The translations under genes and the position numbers were made by a program. Shown in pieces: positions 30,718-42,246 of a stretch of DNA of 64,000 nucleotides. A model generated the notes under the pieces. That model saw only the letters and a list, made by a program, of their open reading frames with translations. It ran no database searches and was not told where the DNA came from. This DNA comes from Limnephilus marmoratus (lineage: Eukaryota > Arthropoda > Insecta > Trichoptera > Limnephilidae), in assembly GCA_917880885.1 (NCBI GenBank), contig OU862910.1, forward strand, positions 22,084,710 to 22,148,709. The letters are read 5' to 3'. The first letter of the stretch is position 1; every line of letters starts with the position of its first letter.

Positions 30718-30895
30718 AGGGCCAGTTGTTTCACACAATTTGAAAAATTCGTCGAATTTAAAAATTAATTTTCAAGTTCTGTAAAGGTTCTATTTAAATT
30801 CTTATTTTTCAAGAATTTGAATAGCAATTTCACAGAACTTGAAAACTATCATTTAAATTTGATGATTGTCCAAATTCTGTGAAACAACTGGCTCC
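30718..30895. mobile_element. Foldback MITE, ~178 bp
   Basis: Arms of about 80 bp are near-perfect inverted copies: 'gccagttgtttcacacaatt' on the left, 'gccagttgtttcacagaatt' as reverse complement of the right. 'ttttcaagttctgtaaa' and its mirror lie inside. There is no coding capacity. Confidence 0.8.
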
Positions 30896-30989
30896 AAGTT
30901 TCTGACCTTCCCGTAGGTGAATGATAGTATTCCATTCCTGCAAGGCACTTTGTATTCAATTTATTAGTGTTTTTACAATTACAATTTTA

Positions 30990-31295
30990 AATTAAATGAA
31001 AATCTTTATATTATTATATAGAAAATATACAGATTTAGGAAATGAGGTTAAAAGAATTTGGCATTCTCAGACTATAAAAATATTACCATTCGTCATTTCG
31101 GCTACTGGCATTATACCTAGGTCTCTCATTCAAAATTTAGGCATATTAGATTTGTCAAAGAATTTATATATAAAAATGCAAAAATCAGTCGTTTGAAATA
31201 CATGTAGGATTACAAAAGATTTTTTAAATATTTATATTGAGGAATCCGTAGGATTTATAGGTCAAATTAGGAATTCCACAGAGCCGAACCTCTGA
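30990..31295 (+). pseudogene. R4-like LINE C-terminal (endonuclease-side) fragment
   Basis: Reads KYTDLGNEVKRIW, ILPFVISATGIIPRSLIQNL, LSKNLYIKMQKSVV, stop, then NTCRITKDFLNI. This is the extreme C-terminus of R2/R4-group LINE proteins, after the restriction-like endonuclease core. It could be the missing end of the element at 26830-27857, which has the same strand and clade. Confidence 0.7.
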
Positions 31296-31554
31296 TATGA
31301 AAATATCTGAATTAATAAATTAATTAATATCGGTGAATTATTTTCCCATTTGGTCTCTGGTAGGTTGGCATGTTGTTCTTGTATTGTTTTGTATTTATAA
31401 TACTTATATAGTGCAATTGCATAGCGTGGATTGACTAGATGATAATTTGGGGAAGTGTGTGAAAGGGTTTAGTTTTTCCTGTGTGGAAAATTTAACCCGA
31501 ACATTTAAATCTGGTGCGTAAAAAAAAATTATATTATATTATCTTTACATAGTA
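31296..31554. other. Probable 3' UTR of the R4-like fragment
   Basis: AT-rich sequence following the LINE stop. No independent feature. Confidence 0.35.
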
Positions 31555-31865
31555 TAAAATGTAAGTCTCTGCCGCTGTTTGTGCGCTTAGATCTTTTAAA
31601 CTACGCAACGGATTTTCATGCTGTTTTCACCAATAGATAGAGTGATTCAAGAGGAAGGTTTATATGTACAATACATGCACATTATAGTACAGAAAACTCG
31701 AGAAATTCAAAGATTCAATTCAGGCAGCGGGCAACTGGCAAGCGGGCGGTGTGAATTTGATATGTATTCAAATTGAATGTGAATTTGATATGTATTCAAA
31801 TTAACAGATGTCGTTGGTTATAAAGGTTGGATAAGCCACAGCAACGTGTGTCCGGGTCTGCTAGT
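31555..31865 (+). mobile_element. Non-autonomous Helitron, copy 1
   Basis: The core 'aaactacgcaacggatttt' and 'aagaggaaggtttatatgt' are hallmarks of arthropod Helitron ends. It terminates 'gtgtccgggtctgctagt'. Its relative at 55138-55412 has the same ends. Inside, a 28-bp unit (gtgaatttgatatgtattca...) is duplicated in tandem at 31750-31803. Confidence 0.8.
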
Positions 31866-33163
31866 AACTAATATTACTATGTAGTTTATATTACACGCGT
31901 GCGTCTGGTAACCAACTCCCATTTATTGCTAGAATTAGGATCGTAGATTCAGATACGCACACTTTTACTATCTTTATGAGCTGTGCATTCTTTATCAGCG
32001 TGTGGGCCATATTTAAGTCGTGCAAACGTTGCACACGTTCAAAGGTGCAGTTTTTATTTTGTTATCTATGATTGCGACATATCCTGTATTGTCTTTGTTC
32101 GTCTTCTTAACTGGTCGGCGAACCCATTCAGCAGTAATGATAGAAATGATGATATTATTATATATTTAGACTTCTCAAAACACCGGCCAAACAGACTTCG
32201 AATCGAGAGGATACTGGTTCTATTTCCGTGAAGTACAAAAATTCAGTCGCTGTCAGATTTGGGTGTTTTGATGTTGTCATTTCATTGAACTTACTACACA
32301 AAATGACTTTACAATTGTCGAAAGGAACATTGATAAATACGTAAATATATTATCACAGTAGATCCTTTTTTGTTGAACCAACCGCTTAAATTGATTACTT
32401 TTATTACACGCTGTTAGTTATTACGGTTTACCTAAGGTATAAAGTGGGACTAATTTAAACGTAAATTAACTAACTAACCCACTTTTTGCTTATAACCAAC
32501 CATCTTGCGACTGCGTCATTTCACGGAAGAGCGTATTATAACATTTCCCAACTCACCAGGAACTTTCCTAGATTTACTCTATATTTCCAAACCATCTTCC
32601 TTACATCGGTCTCGCATTCTTTTCAGATCTCGTTTATACTGCTTTCAGTCTACTTTCTTCTGTTTGTTTTGTGTAAGAACTAAATTGGGCACTGTTATCT
32701 TCTTATTCAATCCTACGCAAGATAAAAAGAAGGTTTGTCGATCTCGTTATAAATGTATTATCAATACCTGTATACGTATAGATCTTGTCTAAAATTCAGA
32801 CCTTTAAAAATCGAATTTAGCCAGGACTCACACCTCTCGAGATCCACGTAAAAACATTAGGTGAGAACTCTCATAGTTAGTTAGCTAAATTATCAACAGA
32901 TGTCCGGAAGGTACAAAACTGTGACTAGCCAAGGAGATTTTCTATAAATGACGGTTTTTTAAAAGGATATATCTCTTTCCTCTTCGTCGCTTCGCTGAAA
33001 CTACATCTAATTAACTACTCCTTGGTCTGTCTCGGGTAGTTTTGTATCTTCCGATTATAAAAAATGTAATTGGAAATGATAACAAATAAATCAAGAGTTC
33101 CTTAGAATTTGTCCTGAAGATGAGTCTTTATTTTACCGGTTCCTTACCTTAAAACTTTACAGA
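31866..33163. other. Unassigned stretch
   Basis: No supported gene. Overlapping short frames at 32486-32792 have no domain. Confidence 0.4.
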
Positions 33164-33412
33164 TCTGGCCCCCTAGCATGGTCGATCGATATAGGTTTTA
33201 TCGAAAATGTCGGTAACTTGAAATCGCTCCCGAGCACGACTGCAGTCCGCTAACGAAGAAATAACAGTTCAAGTCAAATAAATTAGGAACCCTTAGTCGT
33301 TGTGAACTGTTGTTTGTTCGTTAGCGGCCTGGAGTCGTGCTCAGGAGCGATGACAAGTTACCGACATTTTCGATAAAACCTGTATCGATCGACCATGCTA
33401 GGACCCCTGGTC
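33164..33412. mobile_element. Foldback element, ~250 bp
   Basis: Arms of about 100 bp (33164-33262 and 33307-33412) mirror each other: 'cctagcatggtcgatcgata', 'ggttttatcgaaaatgtcgg' and 'gagcacgact' appear in both. A spacer of about 44 bp separates them. No coding capacity. Confidence 0.8.
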
Positions 33413-34546
33413 TATCCTCTTTCTTTTGTCGTTCTCGTCAATGAGATGTTTGTTTTGCTAAACAATTGTCCAACATTATTGATTCAGTGTCGTAGAACCC
33501 GTAACGGAAATTTATTCCAGTCAGCCTCGTGCAAACTCTTGTTTGCATGGCGTCATCAGCGTTGGCCTGGATACGCCACTCATGTTATTTGGTTACAACT
33601 TGTGCATTTTTGTTCCGATTGAGCCAATTTCTATTGAACACAATCAAACGGTAAATTATTCACGAATGTCGTCCGAACAAGAATAATGCAATGTTTCATA
33701 ATATAAATTGAGCATCGCATTTAACTTGGCAGTAAATTTGACGATTTGTCTATGACCAGATATTTACATGTTGCCTTCCATAAATAGGTCTTCGATTACC
33801 GATTTAAAAGTTTGTTTATTTGGGTTTTAGCTTGATTAATTAATAAGATAACTCAACCACCTGAAATCTTATTATACTTTTAAATGCAAATTTTCGGTAC
33901 CGGTTTACAAGTAATTGATTTTTATTTGTAAACCGGCATTGTGTTAAATAATTTTAATCTTAACTGGTCTAACTCATTAATTTACAGCTAATGGTTGGGT
34001 TCTGATATAAAATTCATATTTGTTTATAACTATTTGGATGATCTTAATAAATTCGATGACCGTTAAACTTTTTTTAATAAATAATCGCGTTTTGGTGCTC
34101 ATTTCAATAATGTCTTAATAAAAATGATTACTTGTACTGATTTATCACTTGCATTTTTGGTTTTATTTTTCAGTTAGTATTTTTCAGCGTTCACAATTCT
34201 GACCAGTATTTTTTGTATCAACCTATTTTACTTCATGCCGGCCGAGTTCTAAATTTAATCGTCCAAACAGTTATTTTGCAACGAGCTTTCTCTTCGTGTC
34301 TTATTTTTCTTTGAATGATCTCTCTGATGAATGATTTTTTTATTCATAAAAGTGGAAAGAATAATGAACATTCACCTTAATTAAATCATTCAAAAGAATT
34401 CTTGTTTTTTTTCGGCGGCAAAGTACTCGCTTACGCAAAGAGCTAAGACAATACTCTTGTATCCCTTTGTGTTGGAATTTTTTTGTGAGACCTCAAGTTT
34501 GATAAATCGTCGTTTGCCCTAAGGGCTAAAACCTAAGTTTTGGTGT
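33413..34546. other. Unassigned stretch
   Basis: AT-rich. The 75-codon frame at 33395-33622 overlaps the foldback arm and has no domain. Confidence 0.4.
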
Positions 34547-34744
34547 ATACAGGGTGTTTAATACTTGGTAAGATATAAAACAGACATGGTTGATATTTTT
34601 CACAAGAGAACGGGTCGTTTCGTCGAATGATATGCCGTTCTATGGTTTCTTCCTCCTATTATACCTGGGTCTTTTCAAGACCCAGGTCCACCCCTCCCTT
34701 TCCACAAAAATTTCTCATCCACACGGATAAGAAATTTGACAATT
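34547..34744. repeat. 'ACAGGGTGT' repeat end with a perfect hairpin
   Basis: 'tatacagggtgttta' (about 34547) is a common end sequence of insect repeats, also seen at 22651. At 34663-34687 'acctgggtctt' and 'aagacccaggt' form a perfect hairpin with an 11-bp stem. Confidence 0.45.
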
Positions 34745-34873
34745 AATTAAATCAGACTGATGGAAGGTTCAGGGTTCTCAAGACGAAGTTAATTTAATCC
34801 TGTAGTGAAACCCATACATTTCAAACCTGCTATTTATTTCACTTTTCCTAGTACTCTAGACAAACTTAATTAG
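34745..34873 (+). repeat. Dispersed repeat R, copy 1
   Basis: About 125 bp shared with 43627-43757 on the same strand at over 90% identity ('gttctcaagacgaagttaat', 'cctgtagtgaaacccataca'). It has no coding signal. Confidence 0.75.
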
Positions 34874-35187
34874 ATTAATTAAGCGTCCCCAAAGATGACA
34901 GGCTCCGAGCGAAATTATTCTACTCTGGGTCTTCTGTGTGGAATTAATGTAAAACAGATATATTTTAGTAGAATAGGTGAGAGTATATGAGTTGTTAATT
35001 TGTAAAATGTTGTTAATTATTTTATGTATAAATATCATCGTATTCAAGGTCAACATCTGTTTCACGGTTAGCCAATTCAGTTCCTTTAACATTTTGTTTA
35101 CTTTTGAAAATCTATTCCGCCGTAATATTATTCTCGTTGCCCTGTTTTGGAGAATTTGAAACTTATTTTGTTCTCGTTCGTTACATA
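34856..35187 (-). pseudogene. Jockey-like LINE RT fragment, downstream half (interrupted)
   Basis: Minus strand: FQILQNRATRIILRRNRFSK, then MLKELNWLTVKQMLTLNTMI. This continues the frame that breaks off at 40281. Removing the transposon at 35188-40277 together with one copy of its 3-bp TSD puts the two halves in one frame. Confidence 0.85.
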
Positions 35188-35795
35188 TAGTCCAAGCGAT
35201 GACCGTAAAAATCCCATCCCATAGGGCACATGAACCAAATTAGTACTGGGCTTTAGCCCCAAATAAGATTAGTTAAAAAAACGCATTCATCCAGATTTCG
35301 GCCCGGGAGGAGTCCTGGAAAGCGACGACTTCCGGTGTCATTTTTGGGATGAAAATATCCGACGTGGCACATGACCAAAACTAACGGCAAAAGGTGATCG
35401 CAAATTTGTTATGAAAAAAAAAACCGTTCGGCCAACTTTTGTGTGGGGAGAAGTACCTAAAAATGACATTATAGGTATCCTCCAGATGCGGCAAAATATC
35501 TCATCGGCCACACGAATGAAATCGATGTCAGAATTTAGATAAAAATTCCCTGTTTACGAATATATCGTTCGGCCGAAATTCGGCCTAGGAGAACCTTGTG
35601 ATTTACGCGATTTTCGAGCGAAAAATGCCTCTCTTCTAGCGACATTTTTGCAGAATAATAATATGAAATTAGCATCTCATTACTGTAATATTAGAAATTA
35701 TTACATGTAGATGTATTTATACGTCAATACAAGTACTACGGTGATATTAAAAGCAAATAAATCTATTAAAAATTCATTTTTTAGAGGCCTAGGTA
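35188..35795. repeat. Left TIR arm of long-TIR transposon 3
   Basis: Inverted copy of 39668-40277 with few differences ('tttgtgtggggagaagtacc', 'cttccggtgtcatttttggg'). Confidence 0.93.
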
Positions 35796-36596
35796 CCTAC
35801 CTTCTTTACACTTACGCGATTAGCGTCACTAAACGATGCCCTATTTATTAATTCCAACTCTGTAAATATTAGCGTACGCGTCAGCCATTTTGATGATTAT
35901 TTTCGTGGAGTTTTTGTTAAATGTAATATGTTATTTTTAAATGCTATAGTGCTTATTTGATTTAAATGAGTGAGTTTAAATGAATAGATGTACAAAATAC
36001 GAACAATAATATTAATGTACAAGTGCCGATCCGTTATAAATCGCAGGATATTTAAGTTGTAGGATTTGATTTTAATTAAGTGAAAACAAATCACTTTGCA
36101 TACACCAATTATGTAATCAAAAGTGCCAGCATGTTTCGAATCCAACGGTTTCTTTGTAAGGATAACATTTTTTTTTTTTTCAAAAAATGGATGAATTTTT
36201 CATTTTATCCATCAGTTTAGAAACATGTTGAAAATTTTGATAAAATAAATGATGTATACAAAGTGATCAGTTTAAATTTATTGTCAATTGGCAGGGGATT
36301 CCGCCATTTTTAATTTAGTGGTATATAGCTTATCTCTTAGAGCCCTGTTTCCCTTTCCCATCTAACTGTAATTGCTACAACCTCTCTTTCTGTTACATGC
36401 AAATCAGAAACAGAGGTTACAGCAGGTAAAGATATTAATTGCTTTTACCTGTTGCCGCACCGGTCGATTGCAATAGAGATTATTTTTTACCAGCATTACC
36501 TTCGTAATTATTGTAAGCATAACATCATCGGTGAGTTTCTCTTGAACCAGCTGTGGATATTATTTTGGTATCACAAGTGACCTTTGTGTTTTTACA

Positions 36597-36830
36597 ATGA
36601 AGTGTTTTCTGTGTAGTGGAAAAAAAAATCTCAGAGATTTTTCTCACGCAAGTTACGATAAATGTATCCGTAGTTTGAATTTACGAATAGTTAGCGGCTT
36701 CAAATATAGTGAAGTGGAGTTGCCAACTCAGGTGAAAACCGACCTGTACTACCATATTGAATGCTTTAAAAAATTTACCTCCGTGAAAAGAAAGAGTTCA
36801 GAAGTTATCAGTCCAACATCCTTAAGCTTA
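36597..36830 (+). pseudogene. N-terminal zinc-motif fragment of the transposon 3 gene
   Basis: Starts MKCFLCSGKKNLRDFSH, continues YDKCIRSLNLRIVSG, then YYHIECFKKFTSVKRK. The C-x2-C ... H-x2-C arrangement followed by a basic stretch recalls the N-terminus of long-TIR transposon proteins (CxxC ... YHxxC). The reading becomes unreliable after about 36830 and then meets the tail of the inserted LINE. Assignment to the same gene as transposons 1 and 2 is inferred from position and motif. Confidence 0.5.
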
Positions 36831-36875
36831 ATTCCACCATTTTGGAAGACACTACAAAAAAAAATTTTGAGGACC

Positions 36876-38550
36876 ATATTTTTTTTTTTTTTAAGTTTTT
36901 AAGTTTCTTTATTCAATGAAGATTTTTTTTTACAAAAGTTGGGGATTTTTTGACCACCATGCTAGGCACTAGGCACATGCCCGTGTTGTGGTGGTAGATT
37001 TTTTATACAGTAAATCAATATATGCAATATAATGAACGTGTGAGAGTATTAAGAAAATATATACATAAAATAATATAATATTAAAGAATATTATAGAATA
37101 CAAAATAGTATAAAAGAATTTAATTTAAAAGAGTTACGAGTATAAAATCAAAGTGAGTACTATAATGGTAAGCACATGTCTTCAAATCCGGCGAATTACA
37201 TTGTACAACTGTGCAGTAAGTATGGAGTATATTGTATAGTTGTTCGTGTTTCAGTCCGGCGAATACTAAATTATAATTATTGTTACCATGGTTTATTGCT
37301 GGAAAGTACATATGGAACTTCATCGGATTCAAAACACAGTGGTGCCAAACAGTTTTAAGTAAATAGTAGTATTGTAAGCTTTCAGCTAATTATATTATAG
37401 TAATTACATATAGTTCTTTACAGACTCAATATTTTTTATAAAAAGTAACTAAAACTTGAATATTCAATTTCATCGTGGAGCTGGTGAAATAAAGCCAAGA
37501 AACAAAGAACAAAAAAAAATAAAATAAAAAGGCTTGGAGTGGAAAGGGCGAAGAAGTTTTTTTCTTTTCTCCCATTTTGATAAAAAAAGTTATGAGCTTT
37601 ATTATAATTTCACAATGAAAATAGAATAAGATGATAGTAGATAAAGTGATAATAAAATAAAATAATAATAAAATAAAATTATGTTTTCTTCCAAATAATT
37701 GAAGTAATATGGTATATTATATTATACAGATCACATAAATAAAAGCAGTTTAGACAAATGTTGACCTTCATAATAAAATTAGACATCTATCCCTATATAA
37801 GCAGAAAATGTTAAGTTAAGTTAATTAAGTTGGTTTAGGTAATCAAGTTAATTTAAGTTAATTCAAGATAGCCTAAATTAATGATGTGAGGCATTCTTTA
37901 AAATAGTTCCTTCCCTTTACAATTAACCAGTTCTGAACACTTGTGATATAACTATCGCCAGTTTTCAATTTCCTGATATCAATATTCAGCGAATTGAACA
38001 TTTTGGGCGCAATGTATGAGAACTGGCGCTGTGCGAAGGCTGTTTTTGTTGGAGGAATTATGCATTTTAGTTGGGATGAGTACCGGGTGCGAACTGTTTG
38101 TTGTGTTTTTTTCATCAAATCCTTTTTCCATATGTATATTAGAATCGTCTTTATGTATAATTGTCGAATATCTAATACTGTGAGTTTTTTAAAGAGTGGT
38201 TCTGATGGGTGTGATGGGTTACATTTGAATATTATCCTTAGCAATAGTTTTTGTATTAAGACCATGGGATGAAGAATTGATGTTGCACAACCTCCCCATC
38301 CTATAATACCGTATGTAGCAATTGATTGAAAGAGTGCAAAGTAGACACATCTTAGAGTTTGTAGGTTAAGGATAGACCTAAGAGAGTAGAAAATGTAACA
38401 TAATTTGCGAAGTCTTTTTGTTGCAGAATTTATGTGTGCCTCCCATCGTAATTGATCATCTATGATAACTCCCAAGTACTTAATTTCGTTTGATAATTTT
38501 AGGTTATCGCATGAGCAGTTTTTGTGAGGTGATGTAGGTGTGTTAAGGTT
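36876..38550 (-). mobile_element. LINE insertion inside long-TIR transposon 3
   Basis: A 5'-truncated LINE on the minus strand. Its poly(A) tail is the T-run at 36878-36892, preceded on its own strand by AATAAA. A ~1-kb 3' UTR follows, then the RT C-terminus (37873-38520). It replaces the middle of the transposon gene. No clear TSD was identified by eye. Confidence 0.7.
37873..38545 (-). pseudogene. LINE reverse-transcriptase C-terminus
   Basis: Minus strand: KYLGVIIDDQLRWEAHINSA, LRCVYFALFQSIATYG, GWGGCA, LIQKLLLRIIFKCNPSHPSE, with a natural stop at 37873. This is the jockey/CR1-type C-terminal part after the catalytic RT core. The upstream catalytic box is not present. About 25 codons upstream of the first Met are in frame. 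Confidence 0.85.
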
Positions 38551-38556
38551 ATATAC

Positions 38557-38763
38557 ATCAATTCAATGTGGGGAAACGCAACGGAGTACAACTGTACAAT
38601 ATTAGAAGCGGAGAGTTGTGGGTGGATTCGCACTGTAGTTAACACGTTCGAACCTTTGTGGTATGACGGCGATCCCACACCCATACGAGTTGACGATATT
38701 TTAGTTGAAAGCGATAGGGATTCAGATGATGAAAGAAACTCTTCAGACGATGAAAATGAGTAA
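38557..38763 (+). pseudogene. C-terminal fragment of the transposon 3 gene
   Basis: Reads MWGNATEYNCTILEAES, CGWIRTVVNTFEPLWYDGDP, then an acidic tail DRDSDDERNSSDDENE ending at a stop, followed by AATAAA signals. The 'GW...L.P...D...P' spacing resembles the EWGW...L-P-I segment of transposons 1 and 2. There is no CXC tail here. Membership in that family is inferred. Confidence 0.4.
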
Positions 38764-39667
38764 ACAACCAATAAATGTAACTGTGTAATAAATCTAGTCT
38801 AACTTTATAACATTTATTTCTAATAAACACTTGAAAAAAATTACATTTTTATGAGAATTTATTTGAGTTTAACGCCTACCCCAGAATAAACGCATTTCAT
38901 ATTATGTTTACTATTCCTCTTCTTCTTTCCCTCATAAATTTCCTTCCGCCTCACGATACTCTCAAATTATTGGAGGTGCCGCAGTCTCACTTGATGCCTG
39001 TAGTAGAAAGGCCAGGTGAGACCCTTGTTAACTTGAGCCTTGTCAATTTTTATTTTTTTTACATTATAATAAAAGTAGGTGCCTATAAGTACATTATTTT
39101 AATTTTTTAAAATGTAGTTGTGTGCATATTTTACACTCACAATATTGTTTCCATCTGATCCCACGGAACACAGTCATTATGCATATATAGATTTTTATAT
39201 TTTGTATTAGTATTGTAAATATTTTCGTGTAAAAATAAAATCTGTGTAAGCATATTTGGTTTGACCACAAAGTGTAAATATGAGTAAAAAGTAGATAATC
39301 ACAACAACAAAAACATTACATAAAACCGCACGAAAATATTCATCAAAATGGGTGATACGTGTGCTATGTTTATATAGAGTTGCCTTAGGCCAATAGGCAG
39401 CAGTGCATTTCTTTTTTTTACTCTTGAGGCCCGCCCATTTCAACTGTTTAGCAACTATCAAATAATAAAAGTTTATACAATCCAACAAATATTACAAATT
39501 ATTGCCAGGAATAATTTGAAAGATTTGGTGAAATGTTTAAAGTTTAATATTTTAATGCGTTTAATATTTTGATATTTTAATGCGAAAAATGTAAAGTGCG
39601 CGAGACTTAATACCTATTTGGAATGTTCCCAACGGTGAATAGGGCGTGGTTTTGTGACGTAAAAAAG

Positions 39668-40277
39668 TACCAAGCCTCTAAAAAATGAATTTTTAATAGA
39701 TTTATTTGCTTTTAATATCACCGTAGTACTTGTATTGATGTATAAATACATCTACATTTAATAATTTCTAATATTACAGTAATGAGATGCTAATTTCATA
39801 TTATTATTCTGCAAAAATGTCGCTAGAAGAAAGGAATTTTTCGCTCGAAAAATCGCGTAAATGACAAAGTTCTCCTCGGCCGAATTTCGGCCGAACGATA
39901 TATTCGTAAACAGGGAATTTTTATCTAAATTCTGACATCGATTTCATTCGTGTGGCCGATGAGATATTTTGCCGCATCTGGAGGATACCTATAATGTCAT
40001 TTTTTAGGTACTTCTCCCCACACAAAAGTTGGCCGAACGGTTTTTTTTTTTCATAACAAATTTGCGATCACCTTTTGCCGTTAGTTTTGGTCATGTGCCA
40101 CGTCGGATATTTTCATCCCAAAAATGACACCGGAAGTCGTCGCTTTCCAGGACTCCTCCCGGGCCGAAATCTGGATGAATGCGTTTTTTTAACTAATCTT
40201 ATTTGGGGCTAAAGCCCAGTACTAATTTGGTTCATGTGCCCTATGGGATGGGATTTTTACGGTCATCGCTTGGACTA
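39668..40277. repeat. Right TIR arm of long-TIR transposon 3
   Basis: Inverted copy of 35188-35795. It ends with GGACTA at 40277 next to the ATA duplication. Confidence 0.93.
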
Positions 40278-40280
40278 ATA

Positions 40281-40575
40281 GGAAAAGGATAGTTGAGCAA
40301 TAGTTAAAATGTGGAGTAATAATCGAATTGTAGATAGTGATTGCAGTTTTACTAGATAGTTTTGGCCGAATTCTTCCCAAAAAAGATATTTTTTTCTCAA
40401 TTTTCTTTTGTGTATATTCAGCATGCTTGTTGAATGTTAGTTTGGAGTCTAATATAACTCCTAAATATTTCATTTCAGTAACATTTTCAATAATTTCACC
40501 ATCAATTTTAATTTTTTTTTCACTGGATGTCTTCTTGTATCCGATCACCATACATTTTGTTTTTTTTTGTATTTA
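40281..40575 (-). pseudogene. Jockey-like LINE RT fragment, upstream half (interrupted)
   Basis: Minus strand: MVIGYKKTSSEKKIKIDGE, VTEMKYLGVILDSKLTFNKH, SIITPHFNYCSTILF, then broken by transposon 3. The other half is at 34856-35187. Confidence 0.85.
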
Positions 40576-41839
40576 ATTTAAGCTTATTAATTTTTAGCCA
40601 TTTATTAATTTTAATTTACATCGTCCGTGTATCTTTGTTAGTAAATTATGTTTTCTACAATAATATGCTGCGTCACACTTTTATGGAGTCCTTTGACGTG
40701 TTGATGTACATTATAGGTAAAATCGCTGTGTATTATATGCACCGTCGTTTTACAGTTGTGTCAGTCTCAATGTCATAATTTAATTTGCTGGAGGGGCCCC
40801 ATTAACCGAAATTTTATTATTTCTCTCGTTCAGGGTCCTATTTTTTTTAGTTGATATAATTCTCAATAACTGTTGAAAATTGACAAATGTTGTTTTTTTT
40901 TGCTCTCACGTGTCTGCTCTCACACGTCCTTCAATAATACTGTATCAAATACCAGCCACCCTGTAAAAAAACTTCTCAGAGTATATTTTTGCTGTGTGAT
41001 AAATATTCCTTAAAATTATCCAGCCTGTCACCGCATTCCACAAATAATAAATCGTGATAAAGGCGACTGCTTTAAACCGATTCAACTGTACGCTGAAGTA
41101 TACTTCATGAAGGCTTCTAGCTCAAACTTTGTACGATAAACATTTTCCTCTGCGGTCTTCTGACGTCCTTTGCTTTGCTTTGCTTTAGTATCTAGCGCTA
41201 GCGTGTCCAACCGCATGTTAAACATTGCAAAGCAGATCGGCCACACTATACTGTATGGAGCTATAAACAACTTCAGATGGTTTAAAGATATGCTCGTTTT
41301 CCCGTATCGTTCAGAAAAGCGATATTATCTGGACGCCGAACAATATCTATTGAACATGTCTCTTCGCTTCTGAATGCTCTGTCGCAGTCTTATACAATAT
41401 CGGCAACTATCGATGCGATTTCGCAATGCCCGCTCTAGCGTGTGATGCACCAATCCACTAGAGAGTAATACGGTTCTAGAGAAAAAACGTACGGTAAAGG
41501 TGTGTTTGTAGTATCTAGTATCCCCTTCCATTTCTTCTGTAGAGACGTTGGAGCCTTATGTAATCCTGACATGAAATCTGCGCATTTGTTACACCGCTGT
41601 TAACTGGTTTGAATGTAACAGTTTGTTTATTTGACGTATTTTTATTGGGACGATGCACTGCAGTGTGCTTCGTTAGGTTTAGTTAATAAGATTATTTATC
41701 AGATTAGTATGAATCTTTTTTGTAGGATTTACTCCCATTTCACCACGATCTTAAGCTAAGGGTGCGATGGAAGATTTCTACTTTGCGAATCATATTTAAA
41801 AAAAAATTGTAAAATTCTCCCGTCTGAAACCCATTTTAT
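40576..41839. other. Unassigned stretch
   Basis: AT-rich with a moderately GC-richer part at 41090-41540 that has short frames on both strands. No domain and no splice-bounded exon recognised. Confidence 0.4.
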
Positions 41840-42246
41840 AATATACATGTACAAGCTGTTGAAAGAATACAAAACAAATTTTTACGTTTTATAAATTTTA
41901 AAATGGGTATTCCAGCAATTATGTTGAACTATAACACTATTTTAAATGATATGAATATGCTCAAATTGCCAGACAGAAGAATTTTCACTGATTTGGTATT
42001 TCTGTATAAAATTCTAAATAATTTAGTTTATAGTCCGATATTACTATGTAATACCAGAAGTCAGGATTTATTTCGGTGCAGAAATTTTGGAACTAACTAC
42101 CATATGTATTCCTCTTTGCCCAGAATACTAATGAAGGGAAATAATTATACTGAGTCAGTGGAAATCTTCAATTTATCTTTAAACAAATACAAAATACTGT
42201 TTATTTTTAATTTTTTAAACTTTATGAGTAAAATCTCAAATTATAA
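41840..42246 (+). pseudogene. Jockey-like LINE RT C-terminus (split LINE, part 1)
   Basis: Reads VQAVERIQNKFLRFINFKMG, LKLPDRRIFTDLVFLYKILN, SQDLFRCRNFGTNYHMYSSL and ends at about 42252. This is the common LINE tail 'L-DRR--DL-FLYK-LNN...TNY'. A tRNA-bearing palindrome interrupts the 3' UTR, which continues at 42577. A degenerate relative is at 56190-56660. Confidence 0.85.

Larger units (their letters stand above)
35188..40277 (+). mobile_element. Long-TIR transposon 3 (Academ-like), 5.1 kb
   Basis: Both ends read TAGTCCAAGCGATGACC inward. The TIR arms are about 600 bp (35188-35795 and 39668-40277). ATA flanks both sides (35185-35187 and 40278-40280). It interrupts a LINE, and removal of the element plus one ATA restores that LINE's frame, so the ends are well defined. 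It carries an N-terminal zinc-type exon (36597-36800) and a C-terminal piece (38557-38763). The middle of the gene is lost where another LINE lies. Confidence 0.85.
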
